Shown one piece after another: positions 7,347 through 16,023 of a DNA stretch of 29,982 nucleotides. Location of the stretch: NCBI GenBank assembly GCA_023443095.1, contig JAEZVV010000013.1, positions 1-29,982 of the forward strand. The letters run 5' to 3'. Position 1 is the first letter of the stretch, and every line of letters starts with the position of its first letter. The position numbers and the translations under genes are program-made. The notes under the pieces were generated by a model. It did not search any database, had not been told where the DNA came from, and saw nothing but the letters and a program-made list of their open reading frames with translations. Origin of the DNA: Pseudomonadota bacterium (GTDB taxonomy: Bacteria; Pseudomonadota; Gammaproteobacteria; Burkholderiales; Burkholderiaceae_F).

Positions 7347-10300
7347 ATGAACGCCCCGCTCCCGCCCCAGGCCGATTTGCCGGCCGCGCCCGTCGCCGAA
7401 GCTCCGGCGCGGCTGCGCGAGATCCCGTACAACTACACCTCGTTCTCCGACCGCGAGATCGTCATCCGCCTGCTGGGCGCCGACGCCTGGCGCGTGTTGG
7501 ACGAGCTCCGGGTCGAGCGCCGCACCGGCCGCAGTGCGCGCATGTTGTACGAAGTGCTGGGAGACATCTGGGTCGTCCAGCGCAACCCCTATCTGCAGGA
7601 CGACCTGCTCGACAGCCCGAAGCGTCGCGCCCTGCTGATCGAGGCCTTGCACCACCGCCTGGGCGAGATCGAAAAGCGCCGCGACGATTCCGACGCCGAC
7701 CGTAACGCCAAGGTCGGCCTGCTGCTCGAGGCGGCCCGGCGCGCAGTCAAGGCGTTTTCCGACAGCTTCACCGCAACCGAGGACCTGCGCCGCCGCGTGC
7801 GCAAGTCGCTCGCCAAACACACCCGCGGCGACAACGTCTGCTTCGACGGTTTTGCCCGTTCGGCGCACGTGACCGACGCCACCGACTGGCGGGTCGAGTA
7901 CCCCTTCGTGGTGCTCTATCCCGACAGCGAACTCGAGATCCCGGGCCTGGTGCGTTCGTGTATCGAACTCGGTCTGACCATCATCCCGCGCGGGGGCGGC
8001 ACCGGCTACACCGGCTCCTGCGTGCCTTTGTCGGCCCAAAGCGCGGTGATCAACACCGAAAAGCTCGACCGCATCGGCGAGGTGGTGCCGACCACCCTGC
8101 CGGGCGTGAAGCAGCAGGTGCCGACGGTCCTGTCGGGCGCCGGCACCGTCACCCGCCGCGTGTCCGACGCGGCCGACGCCGCCGGCCTGGTGTTCGCAGT
8201 CGACCCGACTTCGGCCGATTCGTCCTGCGTCGGCGGCAACATTGCGCTCAACGCCGGCGGCAAGAAGGCGGTGTTGTGGGGAACGGCGCTCGACAACCTG
8301 GCCTGGTGGCGGATGGTCGACCCCGAAGGCAACTGGGTCGAAGTGACCCGGCTCGAACACAACCTCGGCAAGATCCACGACCAGCCGCTGGTGCGTTTTG
8401 AAATCGTTTGGAAGGACGGGACCGAGGCGCCCGACGCTGCCCGCATCCTGAAGCGCGAGGTGCTCGAGCTGCCGGGCAGCCGCTTCCGCAAGGCCGGCCT
8501 CGGCAAGGACGTGACCGACAAATACCTGGGCGGCCTGCCCGGGGTGCAGAAGGAGGGCTGCGACGGCCTGATCACCTCGGCGCGCTGGGTCCTGCACAAA
8601 CTGCCCCAACACGGCCGCACGGTCTGCCTCGAGTTCTTCGGCCCGGCCAGCAACGCGGTGCCGGCGATCGTCGAGATCACCGACTTCCTCGGCGCCCAGC
8701 CCGAAGGCGTGATGCTCGCCGGCCTCGAGCACCTTGACGACCGCTACTTGGCCGCGGTCGGCTACCCGACCAAGAGCAAGCGCGGCACGCTGCCGAAGAT
8801 GGTCCTGGTGGGCGATATCGTCGGCGACGACGACGCTGCGGTGGCGCGCGCCACCAGCGAAGTGGTGCGCATGGCCAACGCCCGGTCGGGCGAGGGTTTC
8901 ATTGCCGTCAGCCCCGAGGCGCGCAAGCAGTTCTGGCACGAGCGCGCCAAGACCGCTGCGATCAGCCGCCACACCAATGCCTTCAAGCTGAACGAAGACG
9001 TGGTGATTCCGCTCGCGCGCATGGGCGACTACACCGACTCGGTCGAACGCTTCAACATCGAATGTTCGATCAAGAACAAGCTGGCGATGCTGGCCGCGCT
9101 CGACGCCTACCTCGCCACCGAGTTCAAGCTCGCCCGGACCGACGACGTCGAGGTCGACCGCCTTAACCGCGCCGAGCTGCTCGCCGACCGCCTGCCCCAG
9201 GCGCGCGAGCTGATCGCTTTCGCGCGCGAGCGCTGGACCTACATCCTCGACTACCTCGACGCGCCGGTGCCGGCGGCCGCGCCCGAGCTGGCGCGCCTGG
9301 GCGTCACCCACCTCACCAGCGTGTTCAACGAGCGCGCCGACGAGAAGCTGGTCGACCTGGTCCAGGACCACACGCTGAGAATCTCGTGGAAGACCGAGAT
9401 CCGGGCTCCGCTCGACCGCATCTTCAGCGGCGCCTCCTTCCTGCCGGTGATGGCCGAGATCGACGCGATCCACAAGCGGGTCCTGCGCGGCCGCGTTTTC
9501 ATCGCCCTGCACATGCACGCGGGAGACGGCAACGTGCACACCAACATCCCGGTCAACTCCGACGACTACGAGATGCTGCAGACCGGCAACGCGGCGGTCG
9601 CTCACGTGATGAAAGTCGCGCGCGAGCTGGGCGGGGTGATCTCGGGCGAACACGGCATCGGCCTGACCAAGATCGAGTTCATGACCGAGGAGGAACTGAA
9701 GCCCTTCCACGACTATCTCGACCGGATCGATCCCAAGGGCCATTTCAACGCCGGCAAGCTGCGCCACAGCGCGAACCTGGCCAATGCCTACACGCCCAGC
9801 TTCAACCTGCTCGGGCACGAGTCGATCATCATGCAGCAGAGCGACATCAAGTCGATCTCTGACGCGATCAAGAACTGCCTGCGCTGCGGCAAGTGCAAGC
9901 CGGTGTGCAGCACCCATGTTCCGCGCGCCAACCTGCTCTACTCGCCGCGCAACAAGATCATCGCCACCTCGCTCCTGATCGAGGCCTTCCTCTACGAGGA
10001 ACAGACCCGGCGCGGGGTGTCGATCCGGCACTTCGACGAGTTCTCCGACGTCGCCGACCACTGCACCATCTGCCACCGCTGCGAGAAGCCCTGCCCGGTC
10101 AATATCGACTTCGGCGACGTCAGCATGGCGATGCAGGATCTGCTGCGCCGCCTGGGCAAGAAGCGGCTCAACCCGGTCAAGGCGGCGGCAATGTTCTTCC
10201 TCAACGCCAAGGGACCGGAGACGATCAAGTTCGCCAAACACGTGATCGCGCTCGGCTACGAGGCGCAGCGCCTGGGGGCGAGTTTCTTCAAGGTGGCGGG

Positions 10301-11285
10301 GCGGGCGCAGACCCAGCATCCGCCGGCCACCACCGGCAAGGCGCCGGTGGTCGAACAGGTGATCCATCTCGTCAACAAGAAGATGCCGGGCGGACTGCCC
10401 AAGCGCACCGCACGTGCCCTGCTCGACATCGAAGACGCCCGCTACGTGCCCATCATCCGCGACCCCGCCGCGACCACGGCCGACACCGAAGCGGTGTTTT
10501 ATTTCCCGGGCTGCGGTTCGGAGCGGCTGTTCTCGCAGGTCGGCCTGGCGACGCAGGCGATGTTGTGGAACGCCGGCGTGCAGACCGTGTTGCCGCCGGG
10601 CTACCTGTGCTGCGGCTACCCGCAACGCGGCAGCGGCATGATGGACGTGGCCGAGAAGATGATCACCGACAACCGGGTGCTCTTCCACCGCGTCGCCAAC
10701 ACGCTCAACTACCTCGACATCAAGACCGTGGTGGTGAGCTGCGGCACCTGCTTCGATCAGCTCGAGACCTACAAGTTCGAGGAGATCTTCCCCGGCTGCC
10801 GCATCGTCGACATCCACGAGTACCTGCTCGAGAAAGGCATCAAGCTCGAGGGTGTGCAGGGCACGCGTTACATGTACCACGATCCCTGCCATTCGCCACT
10901 CAAAAACGGCGACGCCCTGAAGACGGTCAACTCGCTCGTTGCCACCGCCGACGGCGCCAAGGTGCTCAAGAGCGAGCGCTGCTGCGGCGAGAGCGGAACC
11001 TTCGCCGTGGGCCGGCCCGACATCGCGACCCAGGTGCGATTCCGCAAGCAGGAAGAAATGGAAAAGACGGCCGGCAAGTTGCGCGCCGACGGTTTTGACG
11101 GCAAGGTCAAGGTCCTGACCTCGTGCCCAAGCTGTCTGCAGGGTCTGGCGCGCTACGACGACGACAGCGATACCTCGGCCGACTACATCGTGGTCGAGAT
11201 GGCGCGCCACCTGATGGGCGAGAACTGGATGGCCGACTACGTGGCCCGCGCCAATCAGGGCGGGATCGAACGGGTGCTGGTGTAA
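7347..11285 (+). CDS. Large FAD-linked oxidase with [4Fe-4S] and CCG domains (DUF3683 type)
   Basis: A 1312-residue fusion. Domain order: an N-terminal region (about 1-180, matching my memory of DUF3683 proteins); an FAD-binding domain of the D-lactate dehydrogenase/GlcD type with PRGGGTGYTGSCVP near 214; the FAD-oxidase C-terminal domain to about residue 810, including LHMHAGDGNVHTN and SGEHGIGLTK; two [4Fe-4S] motifs, CLRCGKCKPVC (about 845) and CTICHRCEKPCP (about 906); and two CCG cysteine-rich domains (FPGCGSE...YLCCGYP and HDPCHSP...RCCGESG) as in GlpC/HdrB. It therefore looks like a D-2-hydroxyacid dehydrogenase fused to its electron-transfer subunit. There is no signal peptide. The ATG at 7347 has GGAG 10 nt upstream and is preferred to an earlier in-frame start. 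Tandem hairpins follow. The substrate is unknown. Confidence 0.9.
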   Translation: MNAPLPPQADLPAAPVAEAPARLREIPYNYTSFSDREIVIRLLGADAWRVLDELRVERRTGRSARMLYEVLGDIWVVQRNPYLQDDLLDSPKRRALLIEALHHRLGEIEKRRDDSDADRNAKVGLLLEAARRAVKAFSDSFTATEDLRRRVRKSLAKHTRGDNVCFDGFARSAHVTDATDWRVEYPFVVLYPDSELEIPGLVRSCIELGLTIIPRGGGTGYTGSCVPLSAQSAVINTEKLDRIGEVVPTTLPGVKQQVPTVLSGAGTVTRRVSDAADAAGLVFAVDPTSADSSCVGGNIALNAGGKKAVLWGTALDNLAWWRMVDPEGNWVEVTRLEHNLGKIHDQPLVRFEIVWKDGTEAPDAARILKREVLELPGSRFRKAGLGKDVTDKYLGGLPGVQKEGCDGLITSARWVLHKLPQHGRTVCLEFFGPASNAVPAIVEITDFLGAQPEGVMLAGLEHLDDRYLAAVGYPTKSKRGTLPKMVLVGDIVGDDDAAVARATSEVVRMANARSGEGFIAVSPEARKQFWHERAKTAAISRHTNAFKLNEDVVIPLARMGDYTDSVERFNIECSIKNKLAMLAALDAYLATEFKLARTDDVEVDRLNRAELLADRLPQARELIAFARERWTYILDYLDAPVPAAAPELARLGVTHLTSVFNERADEKLVDLVQDHTLRISWKTEIRAPLDRIFSGASFLPVMAEIDAIHKRVLRGRVFIALHMHAGDGNVHTNIPVNSDDYEMLQTGNAAVAHVMKVARELGGVISGEHGIGLTKIEFMTEEELKPFHDYLDRIDPKGHFNAGKLRHSANLANAYTPSFNLLGHESIIMQQSDIKSISDAIKNCLRCGKCKPVCSTHVPRANLLYSPRNKIIATSLLIEAFLYEEQTRRGVSIRHFDEFSDVADHCTICHRCEKPCPVNIDFGDVSMAMQDLLRRLGKKRLNPVKAAAMFFLNAKGPETIKFAKHVIALGYEAQRLGASFFKVAGRAQTQHPPATTGKAPVVEQVIHLVNKKMPGGLPKRTARALLDIEDARYVPIIRDPAATTADTEAVFYFPGCGSERLFSQVGLATQAMLWNAGVQTVLPPGYLCCGYPQRGSGMMDVAEKMITDNRVLFHRVANTLNYLDIKTVVVSCGTCFDQLETYKFEEIFPGCRIVDIHEYLLEKGIKLEGVQGTRYMYHDPCHSPLKNGDALKTVNSLVATADGAKVLKSERCCGESGTFAVGRPDIATQVRFRKQEEMEKTAGKLRADGFDGKVKVLTSCPSCLQGLARYDDDSDTSADYIVVEMARHLMGENWMADYVARANQGGIERVLV

Positions 11286-11290
11286 ACCGC

Positions 11291-11345
11291 GAACCAGGGC
11301 GCTGCCCTGGTTCTGCCGACGGCGGGCCAGGCCCGCCGTTTTTAT
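11291..11345 (+). terminator. Two tandem hairpins ending in a T-tract
   Basis: Hairpin 1: GAACCAGGGC (11291-11300) pairs perfectly with 11304-11313 over a 3-nt loop. Hairpin 2: ACGGCGGGC (11319-11327) pairs perfectly with 11331-11339 over a 3-nt loop and runs directly into TTTTTATT. The second is a textbook intrinsic terminator; the first is a stabilising or backup hairpin just after the stop codon of the FAD oxidoreductase. Confidence 0.88.
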
Positions 11346-11398
11346 TGCTCGAGCTGCGAGCCCGATCGACGCCGCGCCCGAGCTGTAGGAGAAGACTG

Positions 11399-11782
11399 AT
11401 GGCTATCGGTTGGATGACCGTCCTCAAAAGCGTCCCCTGGGGGGACGTGATCAGCAATGCGCCGGCGATCGCCGACGGCGCCCAGAAATTGTGGAAAAGC
11501 GCGCGGCGTCAGTCCGAGCCGGCACCGGCCAGCGAGGCCGAGCCGGCAGCGCCGCAGGACGCGGTCTCGGCAGCCAGGGTGGCCGAGCTGGAATCGAAGG
11601 TGGCCGGCCTGCAGCGGCAGATGGAGCAATCGTCGGCGCTGATCAACCAGCTGGCCCAGCAGAACGCCCAACTGGTGGCGCGAGTCGAGCTCATGCGCAG
11701 TCGAGTGCGCGCCGCGCTTTTCGCTTTGGGCGGAGTGGCGGTGGCGCTGCTGCTCACCTGGGCGCTGATGCTGGGACGTTGA
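11399..11782 (+). CDS. Coiled-coil protein with C-terminal membrane anchor
   Basis: A 127-residue protein with MAIGWMTVLKSVPWGDVISNAP at the start, an Ala/Pro/Glu-rich linker (about 40-58), a heptad-like coiled coil (about 59-100, AELESKVAGLQRQMEQSS...QLAQQNAQLVARVELM) and a single C-terminal transmembrane segment (AALFALGGVAVALLLTWALML). AGGAGA lies 6 nt before the ATG. I do not recognise a named family; proteins of this build are common unnamed inner-membrane proteins in betaproteobacteria. It follows a strong terminator, so it is probably transcribed separately. Confidence 0.7.
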   Translation: MAIGWMTVLKSVPWGDVISNAPAIADGAQKLWKSARRQSEPAPASEAEPAAPQDAVSAARVAELESKVAGLQRQMEQSSALINQLAQQNAQLVARVELMRSRVRAALFALGGVAVALLLTWALMLGR

Positions 11783-11797
11783 GTCCCCGCGCGAACC

Positions 11798-12025
11798 TTA
11801 TCGGCCGGCGGACACCGTGGCCGAAGCTGGATCGCGGATCAGGGTTTCAGCCGTCTCGCGCGAGCCGACTTTCACCGGGGCCGTGTTGGTGTCGCGCTGA
11901 CGGCGGACGATGTTGGAACCGGTGAGGGTTTGGCCGGGTTCGGCGCTTGAGCTGGCACTTGTCGGATCGGGTGCGGCGCAAGCCGACAGGACGAGAGAGA
12001 AAACGGCGAGTAGCAGAGCTCGCAT
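11798..12025 (-). CDS. Small lipoprotein (75 aa)
   Basis: The N terminus MRALLLAVFSLVLSAC is a lipoprotein signal with lipobox LSAC (acylated C16). The mature part is about 60 residues, hydrophilic, rich in Ser, Thr, Ala and Arg, with a central TGSNIVRRQ motif followed by a short basic stretch. The TGS-x-I-x-R pattern recurs in small uncharacterised betaproteobacterial lipoproteins as far as I recall. The gene is divergent from the HIT gene with 52 bp between the two starts. The role is unknown. Confidence 0.65.
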   Translation of the reverse strand: MRALLLAVFSLVLSACAAPDPTSASSSAEPGQTLTGSNIVRRQRDTNTAPVKVGSRETAETLIRDPASATVSAGR

Positions 12026-12077
12026 GGCGATTGGCAGAGCGGTGAATCAGCCAACGATACGATGAGGGGGCCAGAGG

Positions 12078-12518
12078 ATGAAGCGGTTGGGATGTGAATT
12101 GTGCGCAGGCGACGGCGGAGAGTTGCTTTGGCGCGACGATGAGTTGCGCGTGGTGCTGATCGACGACGCCAACTACCCGGGCTTTGTCCGCGTGATCTGG
12201 AACGAACACGTGGCGGAGATGAGCGATCTTTCCGTCGCCCAGCGCGGCCACGTGATGGCCGCGGTCAACGCGGTCGAGCTGGCGCAGCGGGACGTGCTGG
12301 CGCCGGCCAAGATCAACCTTGCTGCTTTCGGCAACATGGTGCCGCACCTGCATTGGCATGTGATCCCGCGTTTTGCCGACGACGCCCATTTCCCGCAATC
12401 GGTGTGGGGAGAGCGCCAGCGCGAACCGGCGGCCGCCGCCCTGGCCGCCCGCCGCGAGTCCCTGCCGGCGCTGCGCGAGGCAATGCGCCAGCGGCTGGCC
12501 GAGCTGTCGGCGGACTGA
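12078..12518 (+). CDS. HIT-family nucleotide hydrolase/transferase
   Basis: A 146-residue histidine-triad protein. The diagnostic motif HLHWHVIPRF places the triad at H90, H92 and H94. Proteins of this family hydrolyse or transfer nucleotides from dinucleoside polyphosphates, AMP-lysine or similar conjugates. An N-terminal CELC pair (C6, C9) could bind a metal but has no partner cysteines. The C-terminal third is a helical Ala/Arg-rich segment. It converges with the SPOR-domain gene, leaving 19 bp between stops. The substrate cannot be assigned. Confidence 0.9.
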   Translation: MKRLGCELCAGDGGELLWRDDELRVVLIDDANYPGFVRVIWNEHVAEMSDLSVAQRGHVMAAVNAVELAQRDVLAPAKINLAAFGNMVPHLHWHVIPRFADDAHFPQSVWGERQREPAAAALAARRESLPALREAMRQRLAELSAD

Positions 12519-12537
12519 TCCCGACCGCCGGAGCCGA

Positions 12538-13218
12538 CTACGGCGCTGCTTTGCCGTTGGCGGGGCAGGTCGCGAGTTTGCTTTGCGGGAAGGCCTGCGC
12601 CAGCGCGTCGAGCTTGGTGCGTTGCTCGGGGTCGATGTCGTGCAGGGTGAAACGGGTGGCCGAACTGCTGCCCGAGGGCCGATCGGGCGTGCGCACGCCC
12701 TTGATTCCGCGTTTTTCCAGCGCCGCCGCGTGTTCCTTGGCGGCGTTCGGGTCGCGGAAGGAACCCAGGACCAGGCCGTTGCGGTAGGGCGAGCCGTCGC
12801 CGATCACGGCGATGTCGCGCACGCCCTGGGCCCGCAGCTCGTCGGCGCGGCGTTCGGCTTCGGCGCGGCTGCGGGCGGGCGGCAGGTAGACCATGTACCA
12901 GCCTGCGCCTTCGACCGTGCGTACGCTCAGCTTGTCGCCCAGGTTCAACCCCGCCAGGCCTTCCTTGACGCGGGCGAGCTCGGCGCCTTCAAAATCGCCG
13001 AACTCCAGACAGGCCTGGGTTGCAGGTGCAGCCGGAGCCGGAGCGGTCTTCAGTTGCGCGGCCTGTTCGGCCGACAGCAGGCGCACGGAGTCGGGCGCAA
13101 CCTGCCGCGCCAGCCGTTCGGGCTCCCGGCCGGGAGCCGGCAGTTCGCCGAAATAACCTTGCTGCCAGGCGAAAACGGCAAGGCAGCAGGCGAGCAGGAA
13201 AAAAAACAGGCTTCTCAT
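12538..13218 (-). CDS. SPOR-domain membrane protein
   Basis: A 226-residue protein with an N-terminal membrane anchor (SLFFFLLACCLAVFAW, residues 3-18), an Ala/Pro-rich periplasmic linker (about 40-68) and a C-terminal SPOR fold (about 105-185: GWYMVYLPPARSRAEAERRADELRAQG...NGLVLGSFRDPNAAKEHAAALEKRG). SPOR domains bind denuded peptidoglycan at the division septum. It is the last gene of a birA-coaX-SPOR operon on the minus strand, starting 12 nt after the coaX stop; I know this order from other betaproteobacteria. The extra C-terminal 40 residues are not recognised. Confidence 0.85.
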   Translation of the reverse strand: MRSLFFFLLACCLAVFAWQQGYFGELPAPGREPERLARQVAPDSVRLLSAEQAAQLKTAPAPAAPATQACLEFGDFEGAELARVKEGLAGLNLGDKLSVRTVEGAGWYMVYLPPARSRAEAERRADELRAQGVRDIAVIGDGSPYRNGLVLGSFRDPNAAKEHAAALEKRGIKGVRTPDRPSGSSSATRFTLHDIDPEQRTKLDALAQAFPQSKLATCPANGKAAP

Positions 13219-13230
13219 CGCTTCATTCGT

Positions 13231-13986
13231 TTATTCGTGTTCGGAGCGCAGGGCCAGGCCGCGTAACACGAGATTGTGTTTCACCTCGGCGCGTTCGAAT
13301 GCCGGCAGCAGCAGCGGCGCGATTTCCTGCGCGGCGCCGCCGGCGAGCACCAGGCGCGGGTCGTGGCCGGCCGCCCGCATGGCGCGGGCGGCGCGTTCGA
13401 CCAGGCCGGCCTGGGCATCGAGCACGCCGCTGATGATCGCGTCCATCGTGTTGCCGGGAAAGTCCCGGTACGAGCCCCGGGCGTGTGGCAGGCGGGCCGT
13501 GCCGCGGGCCAGGCTGTCGCGCATCAGCACCGGTCCGGGGGCGATCCGGCCGCCGGCAAAACGCAGGCTGCCGTCGGCCTGGGGCAGGATGCTGTCGACC
13601 GTGGTGGCGGTGCCGACATGGACGACCAGCAGCGCTTCGCCGGGGTCGAGGCTGGTCGCGCCGACGGCGGCATGCCAGCGGTCGGTACCCAGGGTCAGCG
13701 GGTCGAGGTAGCCGTTGACCAGGGTGAAACTGCCGTCGAAGCGCGGCTGTGCGCGCAGCCATTCGACGCGCTGGCCGGGAAGCGCGTCTTCGACCGCATG
13801 GACCACGAGGTCGGCCGCCACGCTGCAGCCAAGGACGCGGGTCGGTGCCAGCCCGGCCCAGCGCTCGCGCAGAGCGCCGCGCAAGTCGGCGAGTCCGGCG
13901 TGGACCAGGGTTTGCGGATCGGCCGGAGCATCGGCCCAGGCCCATTTGAGCGCGGTGTTGCCGATGTCGATCAGCAGCGCGCTCAT
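13231..13986 (-). CDS. coaX: Type III pantothenate kinase
   Basis: A 251-residue CoaX of the ASKHA fold, which phosphorylates pantothenate in the first step of coenzyme A synthesis. The family motifs are present: LLIDIGNTALKW at the N terminus (phosphate-1 loop, D7 and N10), GTDRWHAAVGA, VHVGTATTVDSI, and GGRIAPGPVLM. The start codon overlaps the birA stop by 3 nt in an ATGA arrangement, so the two are translationally coupled. Type III enzymes need a monovalent cation and are not inhibited by CoA. The length is normal. Confidence 0.95.
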   Translation of the reverse strand: MSALLIDIGNTALKWAWADAPADPQTLVHAGLADLRGALRERWAGLAPTRVLGCSVAADLVVHAVEDALPGQRVEWLRAQPRFDGSFTLVNGYLDPLTLGTDRWHAAVGATSLDPGEALLVVHVGTATTVDSILPQADGSLRFAGGRIAPGPVLMRDSLARGTARLPHARGSYRDFPGNTMDAIISGVLDAQAGLVERAARAMRAAGHDPRLVLAGGAAQEIAPLLLPAFERAEVKHNLVLRGLALRSEHE

Positions 13987-14795
13987 GCCGCCACCCTTAG
14001 GGAAACGTCGCCGCCGGTGATGGGGACGAGGCGGCCGCCGGCTTCGAGCAGAAGGCAGCCCTGTTGGTCGATTCCGCGCGCCAGGCCGCGGGCGAGTACG
14101 GTTTCGCCCTGGCGGATCTCGACGGCACGGTCGCGCATGGCGTCGAGCCCGGCCCAGCGTTCGACAAATGGCGCAAGGCCCTGAGCCAGATAGGTCTCGA
14201 TCGCAGCGATCAAGGCGGCGCCGAAGTCGGCCAGCCAGGCCGCTCGGAACTCGGGCCGCGCGGCTTCGGGCAGGGCGTCGGCGAGCGCGGCGGCGGGCGA
14301 GCCGAGCGTCGCGCGCGCCGCGGCGTCGAGTTCGAGGTTGATGCCGACGCCGACGACCAGGCTGCGCTGGCCCTGGGCGTCGACCGCCAGTTCGGACAGG
14401 ATCCCGGCGAGCTTGCGGCCGTCGAGCCATACGTCATTAGGCCACTTGATGGTCACCGCCGCGCCGCGCTGGCGGCAGACCTCGGCCAGGGCGACGCCGC
14501 AGGCGAGCGTGACCGCGGGCACGGCGGCGGGCGGAGCGTCGAGCGGGAGAGCGACCGAAAACAGCAGGGCCTGGCCGGGCTCGGTCTGCCAGCGGCGGCC
14601 CAGGCGGCCACGGCCGCCGCTCTGGTGGGCCGCCACCCGCAGCAGCGGCTGGAGCGGGCGCCCGCTGCGGCAACGCGCCACCAGATCGCTGTTGGTCGAG
14701 CCGGTCAGCTCGACGGATTCAACCGTGCAGCGGCAGCCGCGTTCGGCCAGCAAGCCGGCAAGAGCGGCGGGATCGGTGATCAAGAGCGGGTCCAA
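13983..14795 (-). CDS. birA: Biotin--[acetyl-CoA-carboxylase] ligase, without DNA-binding domain
   Basis: About 270 residues of biotin protein ligase. Motifs: GSTNSDL, the biotinyl-AMP loop SGGRGRLGRRWQ, IKWPNDVWLDGRKLAGIL, and VGVGINLEL, followed by the small C-terminal SH3-like domain. The N-terminal winged helix of E. coli BirA is missing, so this is a monofunctional ligase that should not act as the bio repressor. The start is uncertain: I chose the TTG at 14795 because GAGGAA lies 9 nt upstream and it avoids overlap with the divergent VanZ-like gene; an in-frame ATG at 14900 would overlap that gene by 34 bp. Confidence 0.9.
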   Translation of the reverse strand: MDPLLITDPAALAGLLAERGCRCTVESVELTGSTNSDLVARCRSGRPLQPLLRVAAHQSGGRGRLGRRWQTEPGQALLFSVALPLDAPPAAVPAVTLACGVALAEVCRQRGAAVTIKWPNDVWLDGRKLAGILSELAVDAQGQRSLVVGVGINLELDAAARATLGSPAAALADALPEAARPEFRAAWLADFGAALIAAIETYLAQGLAPFVERWAGLDAMRDRAVEIRQGETVLARGLARGIDQQGCLLLEAGGRLVPITGGDVSLRVAA

Positions 14796-14866
14796 GATGG
14801 GGAGTTCCTCGGCCCAGACTCTAGCAGCCGGGGCAGGCAAGGCCGCCGATGGGCACAATGTCGGCC

Positions 14867-15997
14867 ATGAAGCCGAAGCTCGATTTCCAGCCCTGGCCAC
14901 CGCGCGCGTCTCTGACCGCGCGGCTGTTGTGTCTCGCCTGGGCGCTGTTGATCGTGTTCGCCAGCCTGACGCCGTGGTCGGGCTGGCGCGACCTGGGGGT
15001 GGCGCCCTGGGCCTGGATGGACGCGCCCTTGCCGCGTTATTTCACCGTTTTTGACGTGGCGGTCAACGTGCTGGGTTACCTGCCGCTCGGCTTTCTGATG
15101 GTGCTGGCGCTGTACCCGCGCCTGCGCGGTGTGGCCGCGCTAGTCCTGGCGGTCGTGGCCGGGGTGCTGCTGTCGGGCCTGATCGAAAGTGTTCAGACCT
15201 GGCTGCCGGTGCGAGTGCCGTCCAACCTCGACTGGTTTGCCAACGTCGGCGGCAGTCTGCTGGGCGCGCTGGTGGCGCTGCCGGTGGCCGGGTCGCTGAT
15301 CGACCGGGGGCGGCTGGCGCAGCTGAGGGCCCGCTGGTTCGAGCCGCGGGCGCAGGTGGCGCTGCTGCTTGCCTGCCTGTGGCCGCTGGCGCAGATCTAC
15401 CCCGAGCCGATGCTGTTTGCCAACGGCCACTGGCTGGCCTCGGCCCAGTCGCTCGTGACGGCGTTGGGCGGCCGGCTCGAGAGCCTTCATCTGGCTCGCT
15501 TCGGCCCGGCCGAATACGTGCTCGCCGAGGCGGTGATCGTGACCGCCGCGGTGCTGGCGGCGGGCTTGTTGGCCGCGAGCGCGATGCGCCCCGGCGCGCC
15601 GCGGCTGCCGCTGCTGGCGGGGCTGCTGGTGCTGGCGCTGGCCGTCCGCACCTTGTCGGCCGGCGACCAGTTCGGCGCCGAGCGGGCATTCATCTGGCTC
15701 ACCCCCGGCGCCCTGGGCGGGCTCGTCCTCGGTTCGCTGGCGCTGGCGGCGGCGGCGTTCGGTCCGGTGCGCTGGCTGCCGCGGCTTGGCCTGCTGGCCG
15801 TTCTGGTGCTGGTCCTGGCCGTCAACGCCGTGCCGGAGAATCCGTATTACGCGGTGACGCTGCAGGTCTGGCGCCCGGGCCGCACCACTCATGCTTACGC
15901 GGTGGCGCATTGGCTGTCGACGGTCTGGCCTTACGCGGCTGCGCTGTGGCTGGCCTGGGCCAGCGTGGCCAGGCGCCGGGCAGGCCGCTCCCTATAA
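14867..15997 (+). CDS. VanZ-like multispanning membrane protein
   Basis: A 376-residue integral membrane protein. The N-terminal half (about 20-140) has the VanZ-like layout: a first helix with ASLTPWSGW, then FDVAVNVLGYLPLGFLMVL, a central helix with LSGLIESVQTWLPVR, and DWFANVGGSLLGALVAL. The C-terminal half adds several further hydrophobic helices. VanZ gives teicoplanin resistance in enterococci, but most VanZ-like proteins have no known role, so resistance should not be inferred. The ATG at 14867 is chosen; in-frame alternatives at 14849 and 14858 exist, and no clear ribosome-binding site decides. The stop codon overlaps a consensus -10 box for the next gene. Confidence 0.82.
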   Translation: MKPKLDFQPWPPRASLTARLLCLAWALLIVFASLTPWSGWRDLGVAPWAWMDAPLPRYFTVFDVAVNVLGYLPLGFLMVLALYPRLRGVAALVLAVVAGVLLSGLIESVQTWLPVRVPSNLDWFANVGGSLLGALVALPVAGSLIDRGRLAQLRARWFEPRAQVALLLACLWPLAQIYPEPMLFANGHWLASAQSLVTALGGRLESLHLARFGPAEYVLAEAVIVTAAVLAAGLLAASAMRPGAPRLPLLAGLLVLALAVRTLSAGDQFGAERAFIWLTPGALGGLVLGSLALAAAAFGPVRWLPRLGLLAVLVLVLAVNAVPENPYYAVTLQVWRPGRTTHAYAVAHWLSTVWPYAAALWLAWASVARRRAGRSL

Positions 15998-15998
15998 T
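15993..15998 (+). promoter_or_regulatory. Consensus -10 box (TATAAT) upstream of the ferredoxin gene
   Basis: A perfect TATAAT spans the stop codon of the VanZ-like gene, 25 nt before the ferredoxin ATG. No good -35 element is seen 16-18 bp upstream. A transcript starting near 16005 would have a leader of about 20 nt, which fits the ferredoxin gene having its own promoter. Confidence 0.45.
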
Positions 15999-16023
15999 AG
16001 GGGTTCATCTGCGCGAGCCCGCC

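Noticed and set aside
7140..11210. A 1356-codon open frame on the minus strand opposite the FAD oxidoreductase
   Set aside because: It is the antisense shadow of a high-GC gene: its composition is rich in H, V, D, R, Q as expected from reversed G/C-ending codons, and it shows no recognisable domain, whereas the plus-strand frame has intact FAD and Fe-S motifs.
14867..15997. Glycopeptide (teicoplanin) resistance gene vanZ
   Set aside because: Only the general VanZ-like membrane layout is seen; no other van gene is nearby and most VanZ-like proteins have no resistance role.
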